A DNA stretch of 16,495 nt from Suillus spraguei (lineage: Eukaryota; Basidiomycota; Agaricomycetes; Boletales; Suillaceae). This document shows, one piece after another, positions 15,902 to 16,495 of this stretch. The DNA lies in NCBI GenBank assembly GCA_016800925.1, contig JABCPU010001088.1, forward strand, positions 1-16,495, in the 5' to 3' direction. Position 1 is the first letter of the stretch; each line of letters starts with the position of its first letter. Below the pieces are notes generated by a model. That model did no database searches, was not told where the DNA came from, and was given only the letters and a program-made list of their open reading frames with translations. A program made the translations under genes and the position numbers.

Positions 15902-16495
15902 TCCGCTACAATCCGCCTCACGGTTTCTTCGTCTTCATCTCCTTCTTTGACTTTGGTTTGTCGGAGCGGGGTCTTCTTCTTTCTATCAGGACAGGTATGG
16001 ATGCGATGTCCTGTCTTCTTGCATCCGAAGCATTGTCCCTTCTTCATGCATTCAGATCTCTCCGTATCGGAGATTCGATCTACGACCATTGCGTTGGAAT
16101 CACGGTTCGGAATGTACCGTGCATTTCCATAGTTCTTCTTCTTCTGTTGTGGAGCATGACGCGTCCTCATGGCTTGAAGGCGATTGATAAGAATTGTCAA
16201 TTGAAATGCATTGCAGCACAACGTCTCGAAAATACTTCGGAGGACACCTCCAGTGCGAAGAGCTTTGTAAGGATACCCCAACTCAGGCCGTCTTGGAAGA
16301 ATTGGATCTTTGTTGCGTCATCGATGATATGAGCCTTGGCTGCAAGTGCCTCGAAGTCAGCGATGTAAGTGTGAAGATCTCCAGTTCCTTTGTTTGAGAT
16401 CCCTGAGTTTCGTGAGTGCGTTCCTTTGGTATCTACTGGCTCGAAGGCTTCTTTAAAACTTTTCATAAAATCCACCATGGTTCCATAACCAACTT
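15895..16495 (-). pseudogene. gag: Element C Gag, C-terminal part with CCHC zinc knuckle
   Basis: Partial Gag cut by the right edge. The core reads VDFMKSFKEAFEPVDTKGT, DLHTYIADFEALAAKA and DDATKIQFFQDGL (16290-16478). After frame changes near 16210-16280 it continues to the knuckle CFGCKKTGHRIHTC (15991-16032) and a charged tail (KKTPLRQTKVKEGDEDEETV), stop TGA 15897-15895. It aligns residue for residue with Gag of element A at 698-1290, apart from scattered substitutions. Confidence 0.82.

Larger units (their letters stand above)
10620..16495 (-). mobile_element. Element C: Ty3/gypsy chromodomain retrotransposon, 5' end outside the window
   Basis: On the minus strand from the right edge: partial Gag, frameshift signal, protease, RT, RNase H, integrase, chromodomain (stop 11827), then an additional ORF to 10620. 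It is the same family as element A. No 3' LTR or polypurine tract is found between 10514 and 10619, where element B begins, so the 3' end is missing or was displaced. Point mutations in RT and before PR, plus several frameshifts, mean it is dead as written. Confidence 0.87.

Noticed and set aside
1..16495. CRISPR array, tRNA, rRNA or host housekeeping gene
   Set aside because: No regularly spaced repeats, no cloverleaf or rRNA core sequence, and no coding region outside the retroelements that I can recognise.

Overview
The window is a pile-up of Ty3/gypsy (Metaviridae) chromodomain LTR retrotransposons, all with gag-pol on the minus strand. I see no ordinary host gene, rRNA, tRNA or CRISPR array. 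The pol signatures (KPDSLTRR after RNase H, C-terminal chromodomains, CCHC Gag knuckles) suggest a filamentous fungus, most likely a basidiomycete. This is recognition from memory of the families, not a database result.

Layout from left to right. (1) 1-2134 is the 5' end of element A: Gag, a -1 frameshift signal, protease and one 476-bp LTR (1659-2134). (2) 2135-2612 has no gene; it holds a duplicated ~72-bp motif and a 14-bp palindrome. (3) 2613-10513 is element B, bounded by two nearly identical ~770-bp LTRs. It carries Gag, protease, RT, RNase H, DD35E integrase and a chromodomain on the minus strand. An extra gene of about 330 codons (3578-4574) lies on the opposite strand between the pol stop and the 3' LTR. 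(4) 10514-10619 is a short flank. (5) 10620-16495 is element C, a relative of A: an extra ORF downstream of pol with a C-terminal zinc knuckle, then pol, then a partial gag running off the window. A and C share about 1.3 kb of gag/protease (1-1290 against 15200-16495).

Most striking results. Both recognisable LTR families lack a tRNA-type primer-binding site. Just inside each 5' LTR there are instead exactly 11 nt complementary to a stretch beginning 34 nt downstream of the start of the U3 TATA box, where the mRNA 5' end should lie. This is the Tf1/sushi self-priming arrangement, seen here independently in A and B. B has a textbook -1 gag-pol frameshift cassette: A AAA AAT, a 5-nt spacer containing the UAG stop, and a perfect 10-bp stem. 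A and C share a different U5-UGA plus conserved-stem arrangement. The antisense gene of B encodes a coiled coil, two CX2CX6C half-clusters, a basic patch and an acidic Gly/Glu tail, a layout like a transcription factor. A CGG-N11-CCG palindrome sits 53 bp before its ATG, inside an element unusually rich in CGGA/TCCG words. Self-regulation of B by this protein is only an inference.

All three elements look inactive as written. B has at least eight frameshifts in pol although its LTRs are about 98% identical. C has YMDN in place of YMDD in its reverse transcriptase and a stop codon before its protease. A has DLG instead of DSG in its protease. Single-base indels are so common that some may be assembly errors.
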